Shown piece by piece: positions 14,761 to 22,526 of a DNA stretch of 33,735 bases (the stretch's first letter is position 1; each line of letters opens with the position of its first letter). Position numbers and translations under genes: made by a program. The DNA is taken from contig PXRJ01000040.1 in assembly GCA_003021705.1 (NCBI GenBank), positions 1 through 33,735 of the forward strand, given 5' to 3'. Below the pieces are notes generated by a model. It did not search any database, had not been told where the DNA came from, and worked only from the letters and a program-made list of their open reading frames with translations. This DNA comes from Halobacteriales archaeon QS_3_64_16. GTDB lineage: Archaea; Halobacteriota; Halobacteria; Halobacteriales; Halococcaceae.

Positions 14761-14880
14761 TGCACTTTTTTCCTGGCGTCCTCGCTCACTCCCCTCGGTC
14801 GTTCGCTGTGGGGCCAGCAAAAATCTCCACCAAAATAGCGCGTACTCCCTCCGGCACTCACTCCCTGCGGTCGTCTGCTC
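14761..14880 (+). repeat. Gene-end hairpin repeat, copy 1
   Basis: Directly 3' of the tRNA. CACTTTTTT (14763-14771) is followed by stem arm CTGGC (14773-14777), the shared CCTCGCTC, a variable loop, and the closing arm GCCAG (14813-14817) with an A-run (14819-14823). After it come TCTCCACCAAAA and a tail with CTCCCTGCGGTCG and GCTCGCGGG that is also present in copy 2. The T-run and A-run pair, so the element is a long hairpin. It probably ends the tRNA transcript. Confidence 0.75.
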
Positions 14881-15057
14881 GCGGGCGAAGCCCGCTCGCA
14901 TGGTCCGAGGGACCTCCGGTCCCTCGCTACTCGTGCCTCCCGTCCGTGCGCGCTACCGCTCGCTCGCCTCCGGCTCGCTCGCGGGACTGACACGAGTGCT
15001 AACCGAACGGCACCGCGCTCCGCAAAGCCTCAAACGGACACGATCCGAAGGAACCGT
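14881..15057. other. Non-coding stretch with perfect hairpins
   Basis: No gene is visible between the gene-end repeat and the GNAT gene. Two perfect hairpins stand out: GCGGGC-GAA-GCCCGC (14881-14895) and CGAGGGACC-TCC-GGTCCCTCG (14906-14926). A Ser/Arg-coding-like CTCGCTCGC-rich stretch follows. These could be degenerate tail copies of the gene-end repeat, terminators, or a structured RNA. A convincing promoter for the GNAT gene is not seen; a CAAACGG stretch at about 15031 is the only candidate. Confidence 0.45.
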
Positions 15058-15615
15058 ATGATACAGGAATCGGAGTCCATCGCCGTTACTGCCGTCGATC
15101 CGGATGCACGGCGATCCGCTCTGGAGACGCTGCTGGAGGAGTATCACGCCTGGCTCGCAAGCGAGGCCCAGGAGTGGGCGACCGAGCAGGAGTCGACGAC
15201 AGCGGCACTACCGGAGGAGGGCTACGATCCGACGACGGAGGCAATCGAGGACGTCGAGACGCTCACCGATCCCGACGGGGACGTGCAGGGGTTTCTCGCT
15301 TCCTATGAAGGAGACGCTGTGGGCGTGGTGCTGCTGTACGGCGTGAGCAAGGAAATGGCCGAACTCAAGCGGCTCTACGTGCGTCCGACCTATCGAGAAC
15401 ACGGCATCGGGCGTGTGCTCTGTCGGGCGGTGATCGAGACGGCGGGGGAGCAGGAATATAGGAGAGTCGGGCTCACGACCCCGCCCTGGAGCGGGGGAGC
15501 ACACGCGCTCTACGAGGACATGGAGTTCGCATACACCGATCCCTACCCCGAGACGAAACTACCCGAACACCTCCACGAGGACGCGCTGTTCATGCAGCGA
15601 GAACTCTCGTCGTGA
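15058..15615 (+). CDS. GNAT family N-acetyltransferase
   Basis: 185 residues with a complete GNAT fold. The acetyl-CoA binding core is AELKRLYVRPTYREHGIGRVLCRAVIETA (about residues 100-128), where R-x-x-G-I-G corresponds to motif A; the C-terminal strand pair is RRVGLTTPPWSGGAHALYEDMEFAYTDPYPE. Pattern is like the PanZ/YjgM-type or general GNAT proteins; the acceptor cannot be predicted. N-terminal ~60 residues carry an extra acidic helix region. Stand-alone gene between the tRNA-associated repeat and the glutaredoxin gene; the following 80 bp are non-coding. Confidence 0.9.
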   Translation: MIQESESIAVTAVDPDARRSALETLLEEYHAWLASEAQEWATEQESTTAALPEEGYDPTTEAIEDVETLTDPDGDVQGFLASYEGDAVGVVLLYGVSKEMAELKRLYVRPTYREHGIGRVLCRAVIETAGEQEYRRVGLTTPPWSGGAHALYEDMEFAYTDPYPETKLPEHLHEDALFMQRELSS

Positions 15616-15696
15616 ACTGAGATAGGGCGAAGGTGGCGAGCCGGCGGCTATCGAGGCGTTGCACTCGAAAAATACGTGTGATCCAGTCGTGTGCGA

Positions 15697-15975
15697 TCAG
15701 GCGCTCGCCGACGCACCGCCGCTCGCGTCCCCGCCGTAGGTCTCCTCGAGGTAGGCGACGATATCGTCACTCTCGGCCATCCCATCCACGTCGTGATCCT
15801 CGTCGATCAGCACCGGGACGCCGCGCTGGCCGCTGACCTCCGCGACTTCCTCGCGCTCGGATTTCGGCGAGGGAACCATGTGCGAGTCGTACTCCAGGCC
15901 GAGTTCGTCGAGCTTGTCGACGACCTTCGCACAGAACGGACAGCCATCGAGTTCGTACAGTTCTAGGTTCGACAT
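15697..15975 (-). CDS. Glutaredoxin-like thiol-disulfide protein
   Basis: 92 residues from ATG 15975. It has the glutaredoxin/GST-N pattern: LELYELDGCPFCAKVVDKLDELG with the CPFC active site (Cys12, Cys15), a cis-proline segment RGVPVLIDEDH (about residues 51-61), and DGMAESDDIVAYLEETYGG, the GSH-site-like Ser-Asp. Because haloarchaea use gamma-glutamylcysteine rather than glutathione, it may serve that thiol (inference). The start is fixed by a TTTAG box 27 bp upstream; the longer in-frame extension to 16131 is unlikely. The Ala/Gly/Ser-rich tail is dispensable in appearance. Confidence 0.9.
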   Translation of the reverse strand: MSNLELYELDGCPFCAKVVDKLDELGLEYDSHMVPSPKSEREEVAEVSGQRGVPVLIDEDHDVDGMAESDDIVAYLEETYGGDASGGASASA

Positions 15976-15995
15976 CACCAGTGGTAGGTGATCGG

Positions 15996-16007
15996 GACTA
16001 AAGAGCC
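15996..16007 (-). promoter_or_regulatory. Glutaredoxin gene promoter
   Basis: On the minus strand GCTCTTTAGTCC (16007-15996) is centred 27 bp before the ATG at 15975. This is the typical haloarchaeal leaderless arrangement and decides the start. Confidence 0.6.
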
Positions 16008-16108
16008 CAGCGGTGGTGTGTGCACTCCGCACGAACCCGATGGAGTACAGTCGGTGCGGGAGGAGGGGGGAAAGACGAGAAGCGATCGACGATCGGCGAG
16101 CGGCGCGA

Positions 16109-17497
16109 TCAGCGTCCCGAGGACCCACCAATAGCGCGGGAGAGGCCGCTTCGAAGTCGGTGGCGATTATAGAGGAGTTCGCCCAGTCCCCACAGCAGCG
16201 CCAGCAGGCCGGCCCCGACGAGCGTGACGAACCCCCAGGGAGCCATCCAGACGGGTTTGATCCACTGGGAGATCCCTTCCCAGCGTTCGGCGAATTCGGT
16301 AACTGGTCCGCCGACGGGCGTCTCCCTAAAGGTGAGGGTCAGCCAGGTCGGAAAACTCCGATCCGCGCCTGGCCCAGCTCGCTTCTCGGCCCCGCCGGTG
16401 AGTTCGTAGGAGCCGGAGATCCCGAGGTCCTGCATGGTCGGCCCGCCGGCCTCGTCGCCGTAGGCGAGGCGTTCGGCGTCGTAGGGTGCCCAGGGGGCGA
16501 ACAGCTCCCAGACGATCTCCCCGCGAGGGGTGACCTCGATTACGCGCTGGCCCAAGGTATCGACGATCAACGTGTTGCCATTGGGCAGGCGATCGGCGTC
16601 CCGTGGCCAGTTGAGTTGGCCCTCACCCACGGTCCAGACTCGCTCCCAGGAACCGTTCTCGCGAGCGTACTCGACGACCCGATCGTTCTCGCTGTCGGCG
16701 ACGAGGATCGTCGGCGTGCCGTCCGGCCCTTCCAGGTAGGTCGGGTTGTGCTGTTCGTCGAGAACGGTGTGGTCGCCGTCCGCGCCGAGTCGCATGGTGA
16801 TATTTTTTGTCGAGCGATTCACCGCGATCACCTGATCGAAGTTCCGCGGCGAGACGAGGAACTCGCCGGGAGCGATCTTATCGACGTCGTTGACGTGAGA
16901 CCAGTCCTCGGTGTTCGAGACGCCGACGTCGGTGCTCGGCGGGTAGTGATTCGCGAACTCCCACTCCCAAGTGACTCGGTCGGTCGTGCGATTATAGATG
17001 TAGATCCGTTCGTCGCTTTCGGCTCCCGAGGAGTTCCGCAGGTTCGCGACGAGCAGCTCCTCGCCATTGATGAGATCGACGTCGTGGGTGTCGGTGATCG
17101 GGAGAACTTCGGTCCAGACTCGTTCACCAGTATCGGGGTTCAGCTCGTAGACGAAGGTCTTCCCGCGGGCGGTGTTCACGGCGAGCAGGTTGCCATTCGG
17201 GAGGGGATCGACGTCGTAGAACCAGGAGGCTCCTCTGGCCGAGCCATTATACACCCACTCGACCGACCCGCGGGGGCCAACGGCGACCAGTCGGGCTGGC
17301 TTTTTGGGATCGGCCTCGCCCTGGAAGTGAAAGCCCTGCATCGAAACGACGGTGGTGCCGTTCGCGGGCTGGTCGATCGTCCCAGCCCGGAGATTCGTGG
17401 GTTCGTAGGCCAGCGTGAGCCCGCTCGTCGTCACGAGCAGTCCCAAAATGACGACGGCGAGGAAGGCCCGAAGCAACCATCGCCGCGGGAGGTCCAT
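16109..17497 (-). CDS. Arylsulfotransferase (ASST)-like extracellular beta-propeller protein
   Basis: 462 residues. A basic N-terminus and hydrophobic segment (RRWLLRAFLAVVILGLLVTT) form a signal anchor; a second membrane helix lies near the C-terminus (WGFVTLVGAGLLALLWGLGELL). Between them is a propeller built of repeated blades of the type GSVEWVYNGSARGASWFYDVDPLPNGNLL, PRDADRLPNGNTLIVDTLGQRVIEV and RGEIVWELFAPW. Histidines in TDTHDVDL, DWSHVNDVD and DEQHNPTYLE fit the arylsulfotransferase family, where a His forms the sulfo-intermediate. Seven or more Asn-X-Ser/Thr sequons suggest surface N-glycosylation. Actual transfer of sulfate is not proven; a surface binding role is possible. Start ATG 17497 lies 27-35 bp after a GATAGAAAG stretch. 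Confidence 0.8.
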   Translation of the reverse strand: MDLPRRWLLRAFLAVVILGLLVTTSGLTLAYEPTNLRAGTIDQPANGTTVVSMQGFHFQGEADPKKPARLVAVGPRGSVEWVYNGSARGASWFYDVDPLPNGNLLAVNTARGKTFVYELNPDTGERVWTEVLPITDTHDVDLINGEELLVANLRNSSGAESDERIYIYNRTTDRVTWEWEFANHYPPSTDVGVSNTEDWSHVNDVDKIAPGEFLVSPRNFDQVIAVNRSTKNITMRLGADGDHTVLDEQHNPTYLEGPDGTPTILVADSENDRVVEYARENGSWERVWTVGEGQLNWPRDADRLPNGNTLIVDTLGQRVIEVTPRGEIVWELFAPWAPYDAERLAYGDEAGGPTMQDLGISGSYELTGGAEKRAGPGADRSFPTWLTLTFRETPVGGPVTEFAERWEGISQWIKPVWMAPWGFVTLVGAGLLALLWGLGELLYNRHRLRSGLSRAIGGSSGR

Positions 17498-17617
17498 ATC
17501 GGGCGTTCGTCCGGGCAGTCGAAGGTCTTTCTATCGAGAACCCATGAAGGGAAACCGAGGGGGTGTGACACGACTGCGATAGCAGAGTCGAGATCTGTTG
17601 GCAGTGCGGTCCAGCAT

Positions 17618-17729
17618 CGCACCCGCGAGCGACCGCAGGGAGAGAGCGGCTTTTTGGTGCAGATTTTTCGAGGAGCGGTGGGCGAGCGACTGAAAGGAGC
17701 GAGCGCACCCGACGAGAAAAAGGTGCTTC
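17618..17729 (-). repeat. Gene-end hairpin repeat, copy 2
   Basis: Read on the minus strand, it begins three bases after the NCS2 permease stop: GCACC, TTTTT (17721-17717), stem arm GGTG (17709-17706), CGCTCGCTCC, loop, closing arm CACC (17680-17677), AAAAA (17668-17664), then TCTGCACCAAAAAGCCGCTC and the CTCCCTGCGGTCGCTCGCGGG tail shared with copy 1. Orientation is the same as the preceding gene. The rest of the spacer to 17498 holds no gene. Confidence 0.75.
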
Positions 17730-19169
17730 TTAGAGCTGACCTTGGAGTAGGCCGCTCGTCCGGACGAAGAAGTAAAGCACGAACGCCCCGGCGAGTAGCC
17801 ACTGGCCCATCGAGACGCCCTCCCAATCACCCTGGGCAGCCTTGACGACGGGATAGGAGACGATGCCCGCGGCGATGCCATACGCGATCGAATAGGTGAA
17901 TGGCATCACGAGGATCGTCATCCCCGCCGGAACGGCGTGTGTGAGGTCGTCCCAGTCGATATCGGTAATGTTTCGCATCATGAGCACGGCGACGACCACC
18001 AGAGCGATGTGGGAGGCATAGAGAGGGATCGCCGCCGCGAGCGGGACCGCGGCGAGCGAGAGGAGGAATAGCAGTCCGACGACGAGTGCGGTCAGTCCCG
18101 TACGGCCGCCCTCCTCGACACCAGTTGCGCTTTCGATGTAGGTCGTCACCGTCGAAGTGCCCAAAATCCCACCGACGGTCGTCCCGATCGCGTCGGCCAT
18201 CAGCGGCCTATCGATGTCCGGGAGGTCACCCTCCTCGTCGAGAAAGCCCGCGATCTGGGAGACGCCGACCAGGGTGCCTGCGGTGTCGAAGAAATCGACG
18301 AAGAAGAAAGTGAAGACGATCAACGAGAACGTAAGCGCGTCAACGTTCGCCAATCCTTCTAGAAAAGCGCCGACCAGCGGCGTGATGTCATACGCCGCGA
18401 GGTCGTACTGTAAGGGAGCGTTCGCCGTGAGTGCCGCGGCGGCGAGGGTGGTCCCCTCGGGGGCTTGCTCGGCCGAGAAGGCGCTATAGCCCAGCCGGGA
18501 GGTGAGGTAGCCCGCTCCGGCGGTAGTGAGGATGCCGATGAGGATCGAGCCGCGAATCCCGCGGACGTAGAGCAAGAAGGTAAAGAAGAGGCCAAGTACC
18601 GAGAGGATCGCCACCGGATCGGAGGCGAAGACCGGATTGAACTGGAGGAAGGTCGTCGCATCACCGGCGACGACGCGCATCGCTTCTAATCCTATTATCG
18701 CGAGGAAGAGCCCGATGCCGGTGCCGACGGCGAACTTGACCGGTTCGGGGACCAGGGAGATGACGTACTCGCGAGCACCGATCGCAGTGAGCAGGATGAA
18801 CAGGAGGCCTTCGACGACGACGGCGGCGAGTGCGGTCTGCCAGGGTACCCCGAGTGCGAGGACGACGGTAAACGCGAAGAAGGCATTGAGTCCAAGTCCG
18901 GGTGCCTGAGCGAAGGGGCGGTTGGCATACAGCGCCATCGTGAGCGTCGCGACCGCCGCGGAGAGAATCGTCACGACCGCGAGCATTCCGGTAAGCTGGG
19001 CCTCAGTGTGGCCGGGCACCGAGATCGCCGTCGCGAGGATCGCGGGATTGACCACGACGATGTAACTCATCGTGAGGAAGGTCGTCAGCCCGGCGAGAAC
19101 CTCCCGCCGAACGGTCGTATCGTGGTCGTCGAGCGCGAACTGGTCAGCCAGTGCGTCTCCGAACCCCAT
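17730..19169 (-). CDS. NCS2-family nucleobase permease (AzgA-like)
   Basis: 479 residues with 12 or more membrane segments. Typical AzgA/purine-type NCS2 features: LTTFLTMSYIVVVNPAILATA near the N-terminus, APGLGLNAFFAFTVVLALGVPWQTALAAV (residues ~90-118), PEPVKFAVGTGIGLFLAIIGLEAM, and TFFFVDFFDTAGTLVGV plus GTSTVTTYIESATGVEEGGRTGLTA, the substrate-site region. This family imports adenine, guanine or hypoxanthine with H+. It lies 96 bp downstream of pyrE in the same direction with its own GGTTAAGATC box around 19200, so it may be expressed alone or with pyrE. Annotating it as purine rather than uracil-specific is from the AzgA-like motif set. Confidence 0.9.
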   Translation of the reverse strand: MGFGDALADQFALDDHDTTVRREVLAGLTTFLTMSYIVVVNPAILATAISVPGHTEAQLTGMLAVVTILSAAVATLTMALYANRPFAQAPGLGLNAFFAFTVVLALGVPWQTALAAVVVEGLLFILLTAIGAREYVISLVPEPVKFAVGTGIGLFLAIIGLEAMRVVAGDATTFLQFNPVFASDPVAILSVLGLFFTFLLYVRGIRGSILIGILTTAGAGYLTSRLGYSAFSAEQAPEGTTLAAAALTANAPLQYDLAAYDITPLVGAFLEGLANVDALTFSLIVFTFFFVDFFDTAGTLVGVSQIAGFLDEEGDLPDIDRPLMADAIGTTVGGILGTSTVTTYIESATGVEEGGRTGLTALVVGLLFLLSLAAVPLAAAIPLYASHIALVVVAVLMMRNITDIDWDDLTHAVPAGMTILVMPFTYSIAYGIAAGIVSYPVVKAAQGDWEGVSMGQWLLAGAFVLYFFVRTSGLLQGQL

Positions 19170-19265
19170 CTGATGGTTCAGTCCAGACGCCTATCGATCT
19201 TAACCGTTTTCGTGTCGATTCGCTACACATTCGTGGTATCAAGGCACACGATCGGAGACGTTCGT

Positions 19266-19796
19266 TCAGTCGGCGTCGAGCAACTCCGAGGCGGTGAGCA
19301 GGGCGTCGAGTTCGACATCGTGCTCGGCGAGGGTCTCCCGAGCGCCCTCCTCGCGATCGACGACGACGAGGACCCGCGAGACGCGCGCGCCGGCTTCCCG
19401 GAGGGCTTCGACCGCATCGAGGGCGCTCTGTCCGGTGGTAGCGATGTCCTCGAAGACGACGACCTCCTCGCCTTCGGCTAACTTCCCTTCGATACGATTC
19501 GACGTTCCATACTCTTTGGCCGCTTTCCTGACGATAACGTAGGGGTTCTCGCTCAGGAGGCTCGTCGCCGCCACCAAGGGGACGGCTCCGAGTGCGACGC
19601 CGGCGAGTTTCGGTTCCTCGGCCTGCGCGGCGAAGGCCTCGGCGATGAGCGAGAGACACGTCGGGTCGGTCTCGAAGCGGTACTTATCGACGTAGTACTC
19701 GCTCGTCCCGCCATGCGACAGTTCGAACTCGCCGAAACGCACGGCATCGGCCGCCCGAAGCGCGTCGAGGAGTTCCTCGCGGTCCTGATCAGCCAT
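19266..19796 (-). CDS. pyrE: Orotate phosphoribosyltransferase
   Basis: 176 residues from ATG 19796. It converts orotate and PRPP to OMP in pyrimidine synthesis. Visible features: [25 protein letters not shown] at the N-terminus, [15 protein letters not shown], the [16 protein letters not shown] loop (catalytic Lys), and the PRPP motif [21 protein letters not shown] (about residues 115-135). Haloarchaeal PyrE proteins have the same length. The chosen start is 27 bp after a GCTTATG box; a longer frame up to 19823 is unlikely. Located upstream of the NCS2 permease, consistent with nucleotide metabolism. Confidence 0.95.
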   Translation of the reverse strand: MADQDREELLDALRAADAVRFGEFELSHGGTSEYYVDKYRFETDPTCLSLIAEAFAAQAEEPKLAGVALGAVPLVAATSLLSENPYVIVRKAAKEYGTSNRIEGKLAEGEEVVVFEDIATTGQSALDAVEALREAGARVSRVLVVVDREEGARETLAEHDVELDALLTASELLDAD

Positions 19797-19817
19797 CGAA
19801 TCGATTCGAGCGGGCCG

Positions 19818-19829
19818 GAGCATAAGCGC
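19818..19829 (-). promoter_or_regulatory. pyrE promoter
   Basis: On the minus strand CGCGCTTATGCT is centred about 27 bp before the pyrE ATG (19796), consistent with leaderless transcription. Confidence 0.5.
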
Positions 19830-19904
19830 GGTGGAAACCGACTCGACGTGAGGTCAGAGTTCCAAGGAACCCGGACTCCGGCAGTGGAACCGGCAGTCAC
19901 ATCC

Positions 19905-20034
19905 GCGAGCGAGCCGCCTTCGGCGGTGAGTGAGCGGCTTTTTGGCTTTTTGATGCAGATTTTTGGAGGAGCGGTCCCCACAGCGAGTCGGCGAAGCCGA
20001 TGAGCGAGGAGACCCGACGACAAAAAGGTGCGTG
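19905..20034 (-). repeat. Gene-end hairpin repeat, copy 3
   Basis: On the minus strand directly after the DUF502 stop: CACGCACC, TTTTT (20026-20022), GTCGTC, stem arm GGTC (20014-20011), TCCTCGCTC, an inner hairpin TCGGC-TTC-GCCGA, closing arm GACC (19976-19973), GCTCCTCC, AAAAA (19964-19960), then TCTGCATCAAAAAGCC. An extra AAAAAGCC unit follows, so this copy has a duplicated A-run before CCGCTCACTC. The 238-bp spacer to pyrE has no gene. Confidence 0.75.
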
Positions 20035-20637
20035 TTAATCGTCGGTCGCAGTCGCGATCTCCTCCTCGTTGATTCTGACCGTTGCGTCTCGCGTCTCACC
20101 GAACCCGCCGCTGAGGACTCTGGTGAGTGCGTCCTCGACGCGTTCGTCTACCTCCTCGTAGCGATCGGGTTCGACCTCGATGACGAACCCCGTAGTGATG
20201 TTGGGTGCGGTCGGCAAGAAGAGTAGTTCGCGGCCGTCGTCGGTTTTCTGTCCGGTCTTGAACGCGGTCATGCGAAGTCCGTCCCAGACCTCGAGGCGAA
20301 CGGGTTTTTGGAGATCGGCCGTTCCGGTGACGGCGGTTTCGACCGCCATCTTCGAGGCGTTATAGACCACCCGCAAGCCCGGAAGCTGGTTCATGATTCG
20401 ATCGAGTTGTTCCTCGATCAAGCCCCCGATGGCAGTGCGCATCAGGTAACCGATCGAGAACACGAGCAACGCGAAGACGGCGAGTGCGGTCGGAACCCGC
20501 AGAACGGGATTGGGAACGTTCTCGATCAGCGGGAGGTTAGCGATGAACCCGAAGACGAACGCGATGACGTATAACGTCACGATGATCGGCGTGAGAACGA
20601 CCAATCCGCTCGCTGCATCGCGCTTCCAGGTGTTCAT
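20035..20637 (-). CDS. DUF502 family membrane protein
   Basis: 200 residues from ATG 20637. Two membrane helices in the N-terminal third: AASGLVVLTPIIVTLYVIAFVFGFI and VPTALAVFALLVFSIGYLMRTAIG. These are followed by the DUF502 signature LDRIMNQLPGLRVVYNASKMAVETA, and then a cytoplasmic beta-rich domain with LEVWDGLRMTAFKTG and LLFLPTAPNITTGFVIEVEPDRYEEVD. DUF502 proteins are widespread in Bacteria, Archaea and plants (LIKE COV family) and have no known biochemical activity. Start chosen because the in-frame extension upstream is GC-rich spacer and a TAATC box is about 25 bp upstream. Divergent from carS. Confidence 0.88.
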   Translation of the reverse strand: MNTWKRDAASGLVVLTPIIVTLYVIAFVFGFIANLPLIENVPNPVLRVPTALAVFALLVFSIGYLMRTAIGGLIEEQLDRIMNQLPGLRVVYNASKMAVETAVTGTADLQKPVRLEVWDGLRMTAFKTGQKTDDGRELLFLPTAPNITTGFVIEVEPDRYEEVDERVEDALTRVLSGGFGETRDATVRINEEEIATATDD

Positions 20638-20855
20638 CGCTTCACCATTGGATCGTACGCTAATCAGCTTTGTTCCCTTAGTGCTACCGTCGAATCGACC
20701 CCCGCCGAGTGGGTTCTCGGCCTCGATAGGGGCCTCGCGAGCCGGTCGCATCTGGCCGGGACGACTGGGCATACGGTCGGAACCGGGCGAGTCGGCCGTT
20801 GCCGCGAGGTCGTGCTACACTTCGGATTCGAAAACGGCACTCGCAGCCGAATCCG

Positions 20856-20868
20856 CCGTTTTATTGAT
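20856..20868 (+). promoter_or_regulatory. carS promoter
   Basis: CCGTTTTATTGAT (20856-20868) is centred about 28 bp before ATG 20891, so a leaderless mRNA is predicted. The divergent DUF502 gene probably uses TACGCTAATC around 20656-20665. Between them, roughly 190 bp contain no recognised gene. Confidence 0.6.
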
Positions 20869-20890
20869 AGCGGCGTGGGATTGGCGGTCG

Positions 20891-21436
20891 ATGAGACGGA
20901 TCCTTTCGATCGCCGCTCGGGCGTTCTGGGCGATGCTTCCTGCCTACGTTCCGAACAACGCTGCGGTGCTCGTCGGCGGCGGCCGGCCGATCGACGGCGG
21001 ACGCACCTGGCGTTCGAAGCGCCTGCTCGGCGACGGGAAGACCTGGCGGGGCACCCTCGTTGGCACGGCCGCCGGGCTCGCGCTCGCGCTCCTGTTGAAC
21101 CGGCTCGAGGCCTGGATCGCGGCAACGACCGATCGCTCCGTGCCCCGCTTCGGCCGTTCGGCGCTTACCCTCCCGTTCGGCGCGATGTGTGGGGATATGG
21201 CTGCTTCCTTCTACAAGCGCCGGAGCGGCCGGGATCGCGGCGCGCCGGTGCCTGGGCTCGATCAACTCGATTTCGTTCTCGGCGCGCTGTCGCTTACCGC
21301 AATCCTCTCGCCGACCTGGTTCCGGCGTGTGTTCCGCCTGCCGGTGGTACTCGCCGTGCTCGTGCTCACGCCACTGCTCCACATCGGGACGAACCTGCTT
21401 GCCTACCTCTTCGGACTCAAGAGCGAGCCGTACTGA
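20891..21436 (+). CDS. carS: CDP-archaeol synthase (CarS)
   Basis: 181 residues from ATG 20891. It transfers CMP from CTP to unsaturated archaetidic acid (2,3-digeranylgeranylglyceryl phosphate), an essential archaeal membrane-lipid step. Visible: WAMLPAYVPNNAAVLVGGGRPIDGGRTWRSKRLLGDGKTWRGTLVG (residues ~14-58), containing the CarS DGGKTWRG-type loop; RSALTLPFGAMCGDMAASFYKRRSGRDRGAPVPGLDQLDF, where D-x-x-x-F-K-R-R...P-G-L-D-Q-L-D is the Mg2+/CTP-binding signature; and four to five membrane helices. Complete and normal. The long in-frame extension upstream to 20510 is out of the promoter and is not translated. Confidence 0.95.
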   Translation: MRRILSIAARAFWAMLPAYVPNNAAVLVGGGRPIDGGRTWRSKRLLGDGKTWRGTLVGTAAGLALALLLNRLEAWIAATTDRSVPRFGRSALTLPFGAMCGDMAASFYKRRSGRDRGAPVPGLDQLDFVLGALSLTAILSPTWFRRVFRLPVVLAVLVLTPLLHIGTNLLAYLFGLKSEPY

Positions 21437-21439
21437 ACA

Positions 21440-21528
21440 CCCACTTTTTTGCTGAGGTCCTCGCTCGTTCGCGCTGCTCACTCGCTGCGGGCTCAGCAAA
21501 AACCTGGACTAAAAACCGCTTGCGGGAC
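21440..21528 (+). repeat. Gene-end hairpin repeat, copy 4
   Basis: Directly after carS: CACTTTTTTGCTGAG (21442-21456), TCCTCGCTCGTTCGCGC loop, then CTCAGC (21492-21497) with AAAAA (21498-21502). The arms TTTTTGCTGAG and CTCAGCAAAAA are perfect 11-bp inverted repeats. The downstream block CCTGGACTAAAAACCGCT corresponds to TCTGCACCAAAAAGCCGCT of copy 2. This is the best-paired copy. Confidence 0.78.
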
Positions 21529-21594
21529 GGCTACTTGCCTGCCGGTTGGTTCGCCTTTTGTCGCGCTACCGATGCCAGAAGACGAAGCGACGAC

Positions 21595-22317
21595 TCAGCG
21601 ACGGGCTTCCCTGAGCGCCGCGAGGGCCTCGGCGGCTTCCCGAGCGGCCAGCAGGTGCTCGCGTGTCCGTGAGAGGTCCTCGCTCCGCTCGGCTTCTTCA
21701 GACAGGCGAGTGAGCGTGCGCGAGAGCGAGGCCTGAGCTGCGGTGAGGTCACTGTCGCCGGAACTCGTATCCGCAGCGCCGCCGGTCCGCCCGCGATCGG
21801 GTTCGGCGGTCGAATCGGGCTCAGCACGCGGCGAGGGCGTGGCTGCGGTATCGGAAGCTTCGGTCGATTCGGGGGGAGAGGGCGTTCGGCGCTCGCGTGT
21901 CGGCTCCGGCTCGGACGGTTCGGGCGAGGCGTTGGATTCGGTTGGAGTCGACGACTGGGGATCGGTGCTCGTGCCGGGATCGCTGACTTCGATCCGAGTA
22001 GAGGAATCGGCCCCCGCTTCGGGGCCAGCCGTCGAATCCGGCCGGTCGGCATCGGCAGGGTCCACCTCCGGCTTCGCGGCCCCCGCTGTGGCTCCCTCGC
22101 CGCCGGCATCGTCGACCTCAACCTGACAGGTCGGACAGAAAGCCTGGCCCTCGTAGGTGAAGATCGGGCTGCTACAGGTATCGCAGTGCGTGTTCGTCAT
22201 CGTCGCGCCCTGCAGTAAGAGATTACTCATACGCTCGGTGACCTCGCGTTTCTCCTCGTCAGCCGCGAACTGCTCGCGAAGCTTCTCGCGCTCGGCTTCC
22301 TTATCGAAATCGCTCAT
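21595..22317 (-). CDS. Sjogren/scleroderma autoantigen p27-like (UPF0148) zinc-ribbon protein
   Basis: 240 residues from ATG 22317. The N-terminus (EREKLREQFAADEEKREVTERMSNLLLQGATMTNTHCDTC) followed by SPIFTYEGQAFCPTCQVEV is the archaeal UPF0148/auto-antigen-p27 pattern; Cys45, Cys48, Cys61 and Cys64 make a zinc ribbon. Residues 70-180 are a Ser/Thr/Pro/Asp-rich disordered linker, and the last 60 residues are a charged helix (LTAAQASLSRTLTRLSEEAERSEDLSRTREHLLAAREAAEALAAL) likely to form a coiled coil. Function unknown; the zinc ribbon suggests nucleic-acid or protein binding. A GCTTTTTTGAAC box lies 27 bp before the start. Confidence 0.85.
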   Translation of the reverse strand: MSDFDKEAEREKLREQFAADEEKREVTERMSNLLLQGATMTNTHCDTCSSPIFTYEGQAFCPTCQVEVDDAGGEGATAGAAKPEVDPADADRPDSTAGPEAGADSSTRIEVSDPGTSTDPQSSTPTESNASPEPSEPEPTRERRTPSPPESTEASDTAATPSPRAEPDSTAEPDRGRTGGAADTSSGDSDLTAAQASLSRTLTRLSEEAERSEDLSRTREHLLAAREAAEALAALREARR

Positions 22318-22526
22318 AGCGAGAGGTCAGGGTCGCAGTTCAAAAAAGCCCTGCGGGGCCGGTACCGACGGGCGAGCAGCGGTGAGACCGGCCCTCTATA
22401 CTCTCGGGACGATCGTACGGGGGAGATCGTAACGAGGGATCGGGGAACGGAGCGGGGAACTCGTGATACGGCGAAGTTGCTTTCGACGGTCGTCGAGTCC
22501 GGACGGTGAAAAGTGGCCGTTTCGAA

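Noticed and set aside
16013..17845. Very long open frame (610 codons) on the plus strand
   Set aside because: It is antisense to the arylsulfotransferase-like gene and crosses the gene-end repeat; it has low-complexity Arg/Gly/Asp content and no domain, as expected for GC-rich antisense frames.
20510..20890. Upstream in-frame extension of carS
   Set aside because: The extension crosses the carS promoter and is antisense to the DUF502 gene; the CarS N-terminus starts at 20891.
14761..21528. Gene-end repeats as CRISPR or insertion-sequence remnants
   Set aside because: Copies are single, kilobases apart and tied to gene ends. No spacers, no transposase and no clear target-site duplications were seen.
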